This document shows, piece by piece, positions 32,694-44,624 of a DNA stretch of 64,000 nucleotides. The first letter of the stretch is position 1; each line of letters starts with the position of its first letter. The position numbers were made by a program, and so were the translations under genes. The notes under the pieces were generated by a model. The model had not been told where the DNA came from, ran no database searches, and worked only from the letters and a program-made list of their open reading frames with translations. The DNA is from Gymnopus androsaceus JB14 (taxonomy: Eukaryota; Basidiomycota; Agaricomycetes; Agaricales; Omphalotaceae), in assembly GCA_009733575.1 (NCBI GenBank), contig ML769401.1, positions 154,730 through 218,729 on the forward strand, read 5' to 3'.

Positions 32694-35600
32694 TCATACT
32701 AAAGTACCAATACGATCTCGCTCCTCTGCTATCCATCCTTCCAAGTCCTTCCAGTCTAACGACAAATTGAATGGAAATGATTGTGGATTATTAGCCTCTC
32801 CTACAACTACATTTTCCTCTTTCCGTGCTATCTCTGCCATTCGCCGAAGAGTGTGATATGCTTTCTTTGGAAACATTTTCTCCCACCGCGATACTTTGCA
32901 CAGCAGGTGTTCAACAAAGATGGCATTGAAACAAAGCAAAGCTTTGTCTCTGGGAGTGAGTAAATGGTCCAAAGCATCATATACACACCGGAAAGCTGCT
33001 CGAACATGAGTCTCTGCTGATCGTGCATTTACCTGAAGACCAAGACGCTGAAGTCCTTCAAATGCACCCATGCGCTTATTGGCTTGAACAATCTTTGCCA
33101 TGGTGTCACAACTAGGAAGATCGCAAATTCCTAAGAGGGCAAGTGTATTCGCAAACTGCATTTGCGTGATTCCAGAGCCGAATCCCAATATGCCAATATC
33201 TTTAGCAAGCTGCAGTGTGTCATTGAAAGACCTAGATGCCTTTGCACAGAATGCCTGCCACAGCTTGACAATCTCTATAGTGAACATTGGACGAATTCGG
33301 GTGTCAAACAAAGGCCGATGGGAAATAGAGTCGCGCTCAAATGAAAGCCAGGAACAAGGTGTACCCCAGCACTTCATGTTATCAAGAACAATAGAGTGAT
33401 CCGCCTGATAAGCTTGTTCAAATACAGCAGTACAAGCATCTGCATCTGTGAACCACTGTTGATGCAAGTAGCGGCGGAGAAACCTATCTGTCTTGGTACC
33501 CTGACCAGTTCCTAGGAGGACTAGGAGATTGGAGAGAGTATAGTCATCAGTAAGCAAGTTTCTGCCTCCAAAACTAGCTTGAACCATTGACTGGAAGAAA
33601 TTGAAGGCTCGAATAGGTTGATAGTGGTCTGGATCTCGGACCTCTGATTTGCTGTTGGTGACAGGATCCTCTCCACGAATAAGACGGTAAAGTGAGCTCT
33701 CGCCCACTGCAAGATCTCCTATCTGTTTGTTGAGTGCTTCCCGGATCATGAAGGCTAGCATGTCAATACGTAGACCATCCACATATGGGAGGAGATTGGA
33801 AAGGGGAGATTGAGCCGATACACAAGGAACATCAATGAAGAGAGCTGACAGAGCTGCACGACGATTCTGTGACTGTTGTAGGCTACCAGTTTTCCGATGA
33901 CTGCGGCGGGTGGATTTAGCCATCTGCGAAAGTCCATTGGAGACAATATCAGATAACATGAATGAAAGGTCCTGGACCTCTCCTGCTTCATACTCTTCCA
34001 CCAGCCATAATTCCACTGATGCAAAGATACTGCAGCCTTTCAATATCTCACCCGCAATAAAGGGATCTCCATGTCTCTGTGTATCCAGTAGAAGACCAGG
34101 GTTTGATATGACCTCCAGGATTAGTTTTGATGCAAAGATCCCATTGTCATCTAGCCAGTCAACCAACATATCGAGGAATGCTCCACGGACAATACAACGA
34201 CTGAGAACTGCAGTAGGAGTCATTGTCTGTTTCACATCCCGATAATGATTAACGTATTCATCAAATGAGAAAAGTTTGGGGCAAATAATGGATTCAACCA
34301 CAACACGGACGAGACATTGCTGTGCAAATTCAATGACTTGATCATCCGTCTTGAACTGCTGGGTCTTTGCAGGTAAAGCAAGAGTGAAAGTTGGTTTCTC
34401 CTGGAAGTCGAAAGATGCAAAGCAGTCTTCACCAAGAGTGAGTGGCAAAGGTTTTTGCAGAGAAGTGGAATCTGTGTGTCCCCTTTTCCGTTTCAAGCCA
34501 CCAGAAGCTCGAAAATTTTGAATGTTCTGGATCCAAGTAACCACAGAGTGTACCATCTCTGTAAATCTTGGCCACTGGGTATCTACTGCAGGCTTCCCAT
34601 CCTCCAAGTATCTCCTGACTATTGTGGTAAAGAGACGATATCCAAATACCATGCAAAATTGGAAGATAAAACGCAGGCTCCTGCATATAGATAAAGACAA
34701 AGAGCAAAGCATGATGTCGAGGTTCTGAGTCAAGGAGGTAGCACTCTCGAGTGTGGAAGCAGCAGAAACAAGATGATCTATAAGGATGTCTTGCTGAAGA
34801 AGCAAACTATCCTCTGACCATTCCTCGTAACAATCATTCCACTTGGAGGTTGATTCTACGGCGTCTTGGCACATGGCTGGCATTATAGGTAGTGAGGACC
34901 TGGACATATGAGCAACGCTTGCAGCCAGGCCTTTATACTCCAAAGACATGCGCTCAAGATCCAGTAGCTTCTTTAGCCCTTTGACTATTTGATTTTCCTC
35001 GGATCGCATAGCAAAACGAAAGTCGAGCTTTGTGAACTTATTATGTTCAAAACTGGCAGCATGAGAACTCTTGTATGCGTTAATCAGATCAGGAGCACTA
35101 GAATATAGGAATAAGAGGCTTGTAAATAACTAAGAAACTTGAAAACTCACTTCATTAGTGTCTCTGCGACATAAGAATCCTCTTTCCTTCCAAATCCTTT
35201 CCATCGCACAGCATATTCCACGTTTCCCGTCTATAACAAATAAATAAGCAACACAAATATCAGAAACCATGATAAGACTTACCGAAACATTGAAACGATG
35301 TTTTAAGATCATAGAAACTTCATAGATCTCACCTTCATCCTCTGCCTGAGCAATAGTGGTATTGGCAGCAGATGATGATTGAATGCGAAGTGCAGACTGA
35401 CCCCCATGGGTAGGAGCTTTACAAGTTTCAGTAGAAACCGTAGAAGGTAAGGATTGAGCAGAGGCTATGGCATGAGATCTTAATGAACGCCGCAAAGCTA
35501 AAGATTCAGGATTTTCCACAGGTATTTGGGACGATGTAGAAGAGCCACTAGGCTGTATTGCTGAAGATAATTCATGTGGCACCTCGACTGGTTTTGGCCA

Positions 35601-35996
35601 AAAGTCACGATAACGTGCTTCAGCTTCGGCAAACATTGTTTTTTGGTTTTGAGTAAACATATGTCTGGTCATACCAAGGTTGTATGATGCACACAAGTAG
35701 TGCATGTTTGCGTAGACTCCACGCATGTAATCAACGTGGATTTTGTCATCTTCAGGATCAAAGGGCAGAGGTACAGTGATCACCTCATTTCGAAGGTTAA
35801 TGTAGGAAGGAGGGGTCCGGTTAGGTTCCTGTCTAGCCATTCGCGCAAAATTATAGTTTCTTATGTATTGCTCAATGGCCATCAGCTTTTGCCAGTCATC
35901 GAAAGTTCCGCAAGCAGGAAAACCATCGTCTGCAAAGTTATGAGCATTGGAGCTGCGACCAGGGACTCGTGGCTCAAAAGAAGTGAACTGAGTCAT
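32694..35996 (-). CDS. Large chromodomain protein of the cassette
   Basis: Exon 1 (35996-about 35282) encodes about 240 residues ending EIYEVSMILKHRFNVS. Exon 2 gives TGNVEYAVRWKGFGRKEDSY and, through donor GTGAGT near 35152, exon 3 continues NAPDLINAYKSSHAASFEHNKF into a 771-residue open frame to 32694. The segment EIYEV..IL.HR....VEYAVRWKGF....SYV....L..APDLI..Y is a chromodomain with the aromatic positions (Tyr/Trp) in place and the C-terminal helix across the second intron. The long C-terminal part is alpha-helical with no known domain recognised. Chromodomains read methylated histone tails. The start lies 15 nt, in frame, after the stop of the upstream gene. Confidence 0.65.
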
Positions 35997-36011
35997 GGAA
36001 ACACCATCCGT

Positions 36012-37924
36012 TCATTGGAGTGCAGAGATATTTGGGTAGGTGACGTAAAGGACACGGTTTTCTGGCCCGACATACATAAAAAGATGTCTGAGTGAGTCGA
36101 AGAAGGGCTTGAGCTCTTCCTCTTGAGCAGTAGGAGATGTCCCGGAATGGAGATCGTTTCCTTTGATTAAGGCAAAGAAATGAGCGTATCCATTTGCGTC
36201 AGTATAAACGCGAAGATAAAGGCCACTCCGTGCCAGGAGAAAATCCCCAACAGCACTTCCTATTGAAATATCAGCATAGCTCAAGTAATCAGAATCGCTA
36301 CACGTACCGGGTGGCAACCGAAAAAGAGCTATAAGAAGTGTCCATCCTTCCGGATCATCATTCCAGTCTACATGAAAGGCTCCAGTTAAAATTCCTAGTA
36401 TCCTTGCTAACGATCCTCCCTTATAAGATGAGGAGACATTTTTTTGAACTCCAGAGAAGCCCGAATATAAGCCTCCACAGCACAGTGAGTTTATATCCGT
36501 CATCCGGAAGTTCCGTGCCTCCCACTCTTGTTTGGAGACACAGAGAGGAACAATGAGCTTATAAAGCTCTGCCAAGCGTACAAGGAGCTTCAACTGAATG
36601 ATAGCAGCCTTATCTGAATTAGCCTGTGCTGCGGGTTGGACAAAACCGTACGACTGTTCTTCAACAGTTATCCCATGGCTAGCGGATCCATCGTAACAGT
36701 CAGCCTGCTCTCCCTGCGAGCGAAAATTCAACTTTGTGCCATCAAGACGAAAGATGGGGTCAGTGGTAGCTGTTCCCCAAGTCAAGTCAAACACTTCGTT
36801 GAAGAGCTGTGATATCCGTGGATGCTCGGGGTACACCTTCATACTCTCTAGCGTCTGAACACAAGCCACAGTAATGGACTTGTCTTTATCACCATCCACG
36901 CAGACAACAAATGGGACTCCGGGAGGCATTTCAATCATGCCTTCAACCGGAGACATGATGTATGATTTGGATTGTGTATCATAGTATGTCGGCTGTACTC
37001 CAGGCGGAGTAGCAATTTTATACAGTCGTTTGGCCTCCTTATCTTTAGAGTCTCCATCCAAGGATATTGGAGTAGAATAGTAATACCCTCGGCGGAATCG
37101 TGGGTCTATAGTATCGTTCAATGTGTAGATCGGGGCTTTTGGAAAGCAGAGTGGGCTTGGTTCAGGGGTTGTCATTGGGTTTGGTTCTAGTATATCGTGG
37201 AGAGGACGAGACAAGTTTTTAAGGATATCATTAGAATAATGGAAAGTGGGATCTTTGGCAGATATATGAGGGATAGGAGATATTTTGTCAGGGGGTAAAC
37301 CGTATCGAAAAGTTTTTTCTGAAGCATGGTCAAAAAAGTCAGGAAATAAAGTAGAATCAACTCACTTTGACTTGTATGAAGCCCTCGGGCATGAAGTAGT
37401 GCTGTATAGCCTTTTCCCGTTTCTCCATCCAGCACTACATCTGTCGTATCCTGCTTCCATTGATCAGCTTGGTTCGGCATTGCTGAGGCTATGCCCTCAT
37501 TGAGTTGCATTGGTGTTTCTTCTGCTGAATATGGTGCTGGGAGTGTTGTCCGATAATCTGCTCAATTGAATTAACGCTTTGAGAAGGCGAAACAAACCAA
37601 AGCTTACCTGTATCCTGATTCCATTGATCAGCTTGGTTCGGCATTGCTGAGGGTCCTGCTACACCATCATTGAGTTGCATTGGTGTTTCTTCTGTTGAAT
37701 ATGGTGCTGGGAGTGTCATCCGATAATCTGCTCAATTGAATTAACGCTTTGAAGGCGAAATAAACCAAAAGCTTACCAGATCCTTCTGCAAGGAAGTTAT
37801 TAATATTATATAAAGAATTGTAGTTCATTCTTACCTGGACTATCCATTTGCTTGAAGAGATAGTTGAGCAAAGATGAAGGACGGAACCAGGGCGGAATAC
37901 TCGAGGCTTTGTTTGTTCAGGCAT
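36012..37924 (-). CDS. Putative Fe(II)/2-oxoglutarate oxygenase-like (DSBH) protein of the cassette
   Basis: Start at 37924 (MPEQTKPRVFRPGS) inside the inverted repeat. Exons 2-4 include two tandem duplicated 40-residue exons (DYR.TLPAPYS.EETPMQLN). The main frame then runs from about 37214. An intron at about 36309-36262 (GTACGTGT..TTTCAATAG) joins LFRLPPG to SAVGDFLLARSGLYLRV. The order FHVDWNDDPEGWTLLIALFRLPPG, GDFLLARSGLYL.V and GNDLHSG..P resembles a double-stranded beta-helix with an HxD (36366-36374) and a distal His (36147-36149), as in 2OG-Fe(II) dioxygenases. A partner Arg/Lys for 2OG was not pinned down. No frameshift is present. Confidence 0.45.
37447..37790 (-). repeat. Tandem duplication of an exon-intron unit, two copies of about 172 bp
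   Basis: Each unit holds a protein-coding exon (TTATCGG..CTCCCAGCACCATATTCA to CAATGGAA.CAGGATAC) followed or preceded by the same intron (GTAAGCTTT..CAATTGAGCAG). The copies differ by about 8 percent, including a GAAGG/AAGG indel in the intron. Intron phase is preserved, so both exons can be spliced in frame. Confidence 0.8.
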
Positions 37925-37948
37925 TTAGGATCGCTCCACCGATCCTAA

Positions 37949-37963
<15 letters not shown>
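37910..37963. repeat. Perfect 24-bp inverted repeat with 6-nt loop
   Basis: The left arm 37910-37933 (TGTTTGTTCAGGCATTTAGG plus ATCG) is exactly complementary to 37940-37963; the loop is CTCCAC. Each arm contains an ATG reading MPEQT outward: the start of the oxygenase-like gene on minus and of the MCM7 remnant on plus. It could be a cassette border, a fold-back duplication scar or a DNA hairpin. Confidence 0.95.
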
Positions 37964-39399
<1,436 letters not shown>

Positions 39400-39444
39400 T
39401 AACCCAGTCTTCCCTCGCTTCTTCTCTTACCTCCTCGGAGGAAA

Positions 39445-40505
39445 ACTCACCCACAGCACACGATGATGGCCAACTACGATTGGCGTTCTCGTCATGCAGG
39501 ACTGATGGCGATTGCAGCAATTGCGGAGGGTACAGGAAAGGTTAGTCCCATTGAGCTTAGTCTCCCCGCCATGACATTTTACGAACTTGTTTACAGGTCA
39601 CGGTTAATGAACTTGGCAGAGTTGTTGAGTGGGTGGCTTCTTATATAATTGCGACGGTTTCTTATCACCTAGCTAGACTCGTAACCCCAATGTTCCAAGA
39701 CTCGCATCCAAGAGTCTGTTATGCAGCTTGTCTGTGTGTGTGTGAGTTGTTCCGCTTTGTTGAAGAGCTCTGTGTATTGAATACAGTTTGCAGAGGGCAG
39801 CTATGCACGGATCTCGAGGTTGAGGTTTGTAATCCATCTCCGTTAGCCTGACATTACAGTGCTAACTTTTTGCTACAGGAAATCATACAAGAACAATATC
39901 ATGAACAACTGTTTGCGGTCCTTACACCAGCCCTCGAAGATCCAGAACCTCGGTCCATCGTATTTTCCCTCACATTCTTCCGTATTGGCCATCGTCTTTT
40001 CAAACTAGGGTACACTCTCATGCAGCAGCAGCCTTGATCAACTTTTGCGAAGGAGTGGAGCGTGATTACTCTCCTTCCGTATCTTGATCCTATCGTTCAA
40101 AGACTCTTGAAACTTCTCAATCCCGATGCTGACCCATCACAAGTTCAGATATATGTTCAAGAGCAGGTTATAACCACTCTAGCCACGGTCGCTGACGTTA
40201 GAAGTCATGTTCCCCAAGGTGGGTTTGCTTTGCTGATCGCGTCTTTCCTACCGTCGACTAAAGTTTTGATCCAGTACTACACCCGATAATGCCGCTATTA
40301 TTGAATGTTCTCCGGAACGCGGAAGGCGCAGAATATAGGAAGATGAGGCTTAAAGCGTGGCGATGGAATGTGCTGGATTGATTGGTCTGCGTGTCTGTTT
40401 ATGTTGAGCCTTGCCAAAGACTAAATTACTGCATTAGCTATTGCTGTTGGGCGGGATATGTTCAGGCCAGATTCGAATACGCTGGTGGAGTTGCTCATTC
40501 GGATA
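39445..40505 (+). pseudogene. Kap121/importin beta-3 (IPO5) fragment, degenerate
   Basis: Recognisable HEAT-repeat sequence of karyopherin Kap121/Pse1: MMANYDWRSRHAGLMAIAAI, TPMFQDSHPRV, GQLCTDLE then EIIQEQYHEQLFAVLTPALEDPEPR, VHSHAAAALINFCEGVERD, LLPYLDPIVQRLLKLLNPD, QEQVITTLATVADV, IMPLLLNVLRNAEGAEYRKM, and a frame-shifted DMFRPDSNTLVELLIRIQ. Old intron borders are still visible (for example 39541-39596). Both ends of the roughly 1,100-residue protein are absent and the frame is broken several times. It follows the MCM7 remnant in the same direction. Confidence 0.85.
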
Positions 40506-40514
40506 CAAAGTGCA

Positions 40515-42005
40515 GCATTTCATTTCAGATGTTGATTAACGGCTATCTTACGATTGTTGAACAGAGAGCCCACCAACAAACCATTCATATCCGATTCATC
40601 CCAACTATTCACCAGACGAAGACTACCCTATCCAAGGTGTGCAATTTATGGTGGAACCCTCGCTAGGTGTGTTTGTGGTCATTCACTAGAGTGATGTCTA
40701 GGATTGATCCATGCCTAGATTCTTCTGTCCGGGATCTCGTTGAACGGATATTACCTCTGGGAACGTATTTATCAAGTACCGCAGTCATTTGGATTATGGC
40801 GTAGTCGACCATGCGCTCTGTGCAGCGATACGGGATATGTTAAAGGTGCGATATTGATTCCTTGATAAGCTTTCAACAACTCAAACTCTTCTAGGACTAT
40901 CAAACCCTTCTTTTGCAATTGGAGCACTTGTTCAAGTCATCCCTTCAGTTCTCACTCCAAAAGCTTTGGTTTCATGTGCATCCCACCGTTTACACCCTTT
41001 CCCTGATATACAACCTCACCATCGAGCTAGGAACAGCTGATGACCCGTCCGCGGAACTCTCTTCCAACAGCGCAAGTTCTTCCGATGCGGAGGAAGAGGC
41101 TTGGAACAAAGCTCTTGGTATCGGGAGCGCAATATTAAAATCAGTCTTGTCTGAGAATGGGTCAAGGGGAGTAAATTCATCAATCGGGGTATATCGGAGA
41201 TGGATTACACGGACGAGTATTGGGAACGGAGGTACACAGTACATTTTCATTCTCGGTATCTTGAATTTTCTAACAATCACGTAGGATGGTTTGATGATGT
41301 CTGGAGTGAAAGAACACAAAGCTGGAATACCATTACCGCGGTCTCACGGCAGACGACTACCTGCTGGAGGTGCTTGTATACTGCCGCTCTTGGACGGTTG
41401 GAAACACAAGATTTTATTCACAGGCAAATACCTGAACGTGATACGTGATTGTGAAATTGAAATCCGCCGATTTCAGAACCAATCTGATGACGACAAGTTT
41501 TCAATGGATGATGAAAGGTACGAGATATGAATATACAGCTGAAGGTTCTAGTTATACCTCTGCCTAAAGATTCTATACGTTCCTTGAAGATGCTTAAACG
41601 CTCCTACACTGTTACTCCGGGACCAAGAGCTCATTCCTCGTCTATGATTACTCAAACAATACTTTTCCCTCTCGCAATCCTTCCTCCTCACCCACCTCCT
41701 CGATTTGTCCCAAAACGAGCTGCGGAAATCAACGAGATCAGCTTCGTCTATTCCGTTCCTCGTCCAGCTCAAATGCTGGCTCTTTTTCCGTTAGTTTGAA
41801 TGGTCCGTGGCCTTATCTCGATTCTTTCACCACTACAACTTCTTATTTCTCGTTCCTCAGTCTCTCCCGTGGCTTACTTGAGTACCCAACGCCTCTCTTT
41901 CCGCTGCTGCCACCAAATTCAATGTCAAAAGATCAAGCACGACCTCTCCTGGAAACCAACCTCGACTTTTGGATGGACTGATAAGGAATTCAGAGCGTAT
42001 TAGGA
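40515..42005 (+). pseudogene. Gamma-tubulin complex component 2 (Spc97/GCP2) fragment, degenerate
   Basis: Segments match the GCP2 family: NYSPDEDYPIQGVQFMVEPSL, SSVRDLVERILPLGTYLSS, DHALCAAIRDMLK joined to DYQTLLLQLEHLF, a WFHVHPTVYTLSLIYNLTIE block, KFINRGISEMDYTDEYWERR, LPAGGACILPLLDGWKHKIL, GKYLNVIRDC, LLLRDQELIPRL and FLLTHLLDLSQNELRKS. Around 41165 the acidic linker jumps to KFINRG, an internal deletion of roughly 100 residues. Many frameshifts; the C-terminal half decays after 41900. Confidence 0.8.
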
Positions 42006-43059
42006 GGTATAGGTGCGTCAATCCCTCCTTTTATTTATTTTAAACTAATCTTTCACAAATTTATTGTCGTTTTGGTCCATTCGTTTGAACGGGCAGCAGC
42101 CGTTCACTAACACGGCTTTTCGTTGTTGCTTCTCGTTCCAAACGAACGATGGCATTTTTACGTTCATTTGACGATTCTGCAGTCTACTCAACAGCCGTCC
42201 TTAACCAGCAGGTACGAATCATGTCCTGCTGGTATTTTTCGCGGAAACTAACCTTGGTTTACTCTTACGAAGAAAATAACTCGCACGCCTCCAGCTCTGC
42301 CAGAACGCTTCTTGGAATCCTTGACTTGCACAGGTGCTTGCTTGTCTACGATCCTCTGATCAAGAAAATGACTGGCGCTGGGAAGGCATGTCATCCCAAA
42401 CATCAAAAGCGCTTTGAAAGGGCCCTGCGGGGGAGCGGGACATGGATGTCAATAGTGACGATGATGGTGATTCCGACTACCGTGTCCTGAAAGCCAGGTT
42501 TACAGGTCGAGGATACAATTAGCCAGGTGAGCTGCTTCTTGTATTCATTGCCTGTATTTCTCTAATGGAATTCAACCTACAGTAGTATAAAAACATTTCG
42601 ATTTGACAAAAGCAGGCGAATGGAGCGAAGCTGGAGGATCGAACATGTATTTATGTCAATCTCGCATATCTGTAAACTTTTTTTGTCCTTGTTGCTTTGA
42701 CGTTCGGTTGTAGTTTCTATTGTATGGTATGTATCCTTTGTATATCCTTTATTTCTAGGGATCATCTGCAGCTCCAAGTTCCTTTCTATCATTTCACTCA
42801 ATCTTGAAAATTTTGAATGGTTATCAGATATATATACATTTGAGAGAGGAACTACGCTCAATAGCAGTGAAGGGGAGCCTATGTAGTTACTAGTAGCAGG
42901 AGAAGCGGCAGAAAGCAGGTAAGGAATGGATTCCTAATGACAGCGGCGGAGACAAGAGTAGCAGTAAGGAATGGTTGCGTATTAGTAAGTAATTGTAGAG
43001 TAGTGATAACGGCGGCGGAGTGATGACAGCGGTCAAAGCAAATATATCAAGTGAAGAAA
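42006..43059. other. Region with weak ORF (42149-42490) and no recognised gene
   Basis: An ATG at 42149 opens MAFLRSFDDSAVYSTAV; a GTACGA donor and CACAG acceptor could splice to a later acidic tail (DVNSDDDGDSDYRVLKARF, about 42445-42500). It may be a further remnant belonging to the pseudogene block. 42530-43059 is featureless. Confidence 0.25.
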
Positions 43060-44383
43060 TCAAAACCAATGGTCCACTGCATTCGAGCCCCGCCGAACCA
43101 GGAAGTCCATGATCGTAGAACATTTCGTTAATTTACCCTCTGTAAGATTTGCAGCAAATGTCTCTTGAATATCACTGCTAGCGATGGGGGGTTCCGCCAA
43201 AGATGCATAACCTTCTGGACCGAACATAGCCACAATTCCCTTCCAAATCTTGAGCAAAGAGCGTTGCTCATCCCATTTTCCCCGCTCACGAGTTCCTAGC
43301 GGCGATGGAGGGTCTATAAATACGATAGTTTAGAATTCAGATTAACAAGGAGACAAAGAAAGAGTGCCCACGAGATGATGGAAGATGATGGCTACTCCAG
43401 CAATGTGAAGCGGCATACTGGGTGCACCAGTCATATGCTCGAGATTTTCTTCCAAACGTTGCGACGTCCCACCCAAGTTCAGAATCGAGAATGTCGGATA
43501 TAGATAACTGTGTTCCATTAGGCAGTTCAAAGAACTCTCCAACCTCATAACGGAGGTTTTTGAACCCAGCTTGTTTGAGAACTTCACATGCATTGCGGTG
43601 GTTCTGGATACCAAACCAGAGCTTCCTTCTCGTGCGACCTTCTTTTGAATACACTGCACTCTCAGTGTCCTGTTCAAATGAATAGAGGAGGTATTCTCGA
43701 TAGCTATCCAAGTGTACCATATCGGGTGGCAAAACTGGAGAAACTGAGAGGCTAGAAGATGAGGCTGAAAAATCTGGAACAGGGCATTCAGCTGGTGGAT
43801 GATGAATTGGAAATAGCTCCGCCAGAAACTCTATCGGACTGAATGGTAAGGTAATAATCTCCTCAGGCCCAGGAGGTTGGAGGAGAATGATGAAGTGAGG
43901 ATGGTTATACGTCTCTGTTAAGCCCATCAGAACATCGGGAGAATTGGAAAGAAATTGTTCGGTAATGGGGTTTTTTCGATTGGAAGAAAAGACTGTAGTA
44001 GCATAAGATTCCAATGGAGAGTAAGCCATGGACCCTTCGAGGGTACCAGGAAAAGAACGAAATCCCAGGATTTCCAAGTTGACGTTCTGCGTAAAGCTGG
44101 GGACTCTAACAGTGGCTACATGAGTGTTCTTTGCACTGTCAAAGCACTTGAACACCCAGTCAGACCGGTGGATATTACTGACGCAGTCGACCAGTAATTG
44201 GGAAATTATTGCATCCAACAGTTGGCATATTGAGATGCACATTATCTCTGGCGCTCCTGGCATTAGGGAAGAGGAAGGAACTTGAATATTCCAGAGGGTT
44301 TCTGTTGCAATGGGTTCGCCTTCAAATGTTGGGCAAATGGCCACTGTACAACTGATCGTTTCTATATAAAATTGAGAATGCAA
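43060..44383 (-). CDS. Unrecognised protein divergent from the integrase-core gene
   Basis: One long open frame from 44383 (MHSQFYIETISCTVAICPTF) through a globular segment to RRKLWFGIQNHRNACEVLKQ and LPNGTQLSISDIL near 43495. After a likely indel or splice near 43480 the frame continues to HIAGVAIIFHHLV, an intron (GTGGGC..TTATAG, 43374-43317) and a final exon (TRERGKWDEQRSLLKIWKGI..GSNAVDHWF) ending at 43060. No family recognised. The start lies about 240 bp from the divergent integrase-like gene, so the two may share a promoter and belong to one element. Confidence 0.45.
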
Positions 44384-44624
44384 TTCTTGACATCATGGTT
44401 ATAGGGGCGTTCGAACCTGCGGTGAAGAAATCTCCCAGAGACATTAGAATTGCACAGAAAGCGCAAAAAAAAGAAGATATTGGTGTGGGTTAGAAAGTGA
44501 GTGAGCCGATCATCGTTAGGAGAAAAGAAACGAAACCAATTTTTTTAGCCGAGCACAGGAATTTGATGGCGGTCATTAGATGCGTTCTTGACGCGTTTCC
44601 TACGCGTTTCCTTCATGTTCAGAT

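Noticed and set aside
32694..32860. Plus-strand ORFs over the 3' end of the chromodomain gene
   Set aside because: Antisense shadows of a 771-codon frame.
36012..37924. Assignment of the oxygenase-like protein to the TET/JBP family
   Set aside because: Only an HxD and a distal His with a GxxxLxxxG pattern were seen. The TET/JBP-specific signature was not recognised, so only a general beta-helix call was made.
44395..44440. GTTCGAACC tRNA-like motif
   Set aside because: Flanking arms do not pair and no D-arm is upstream.
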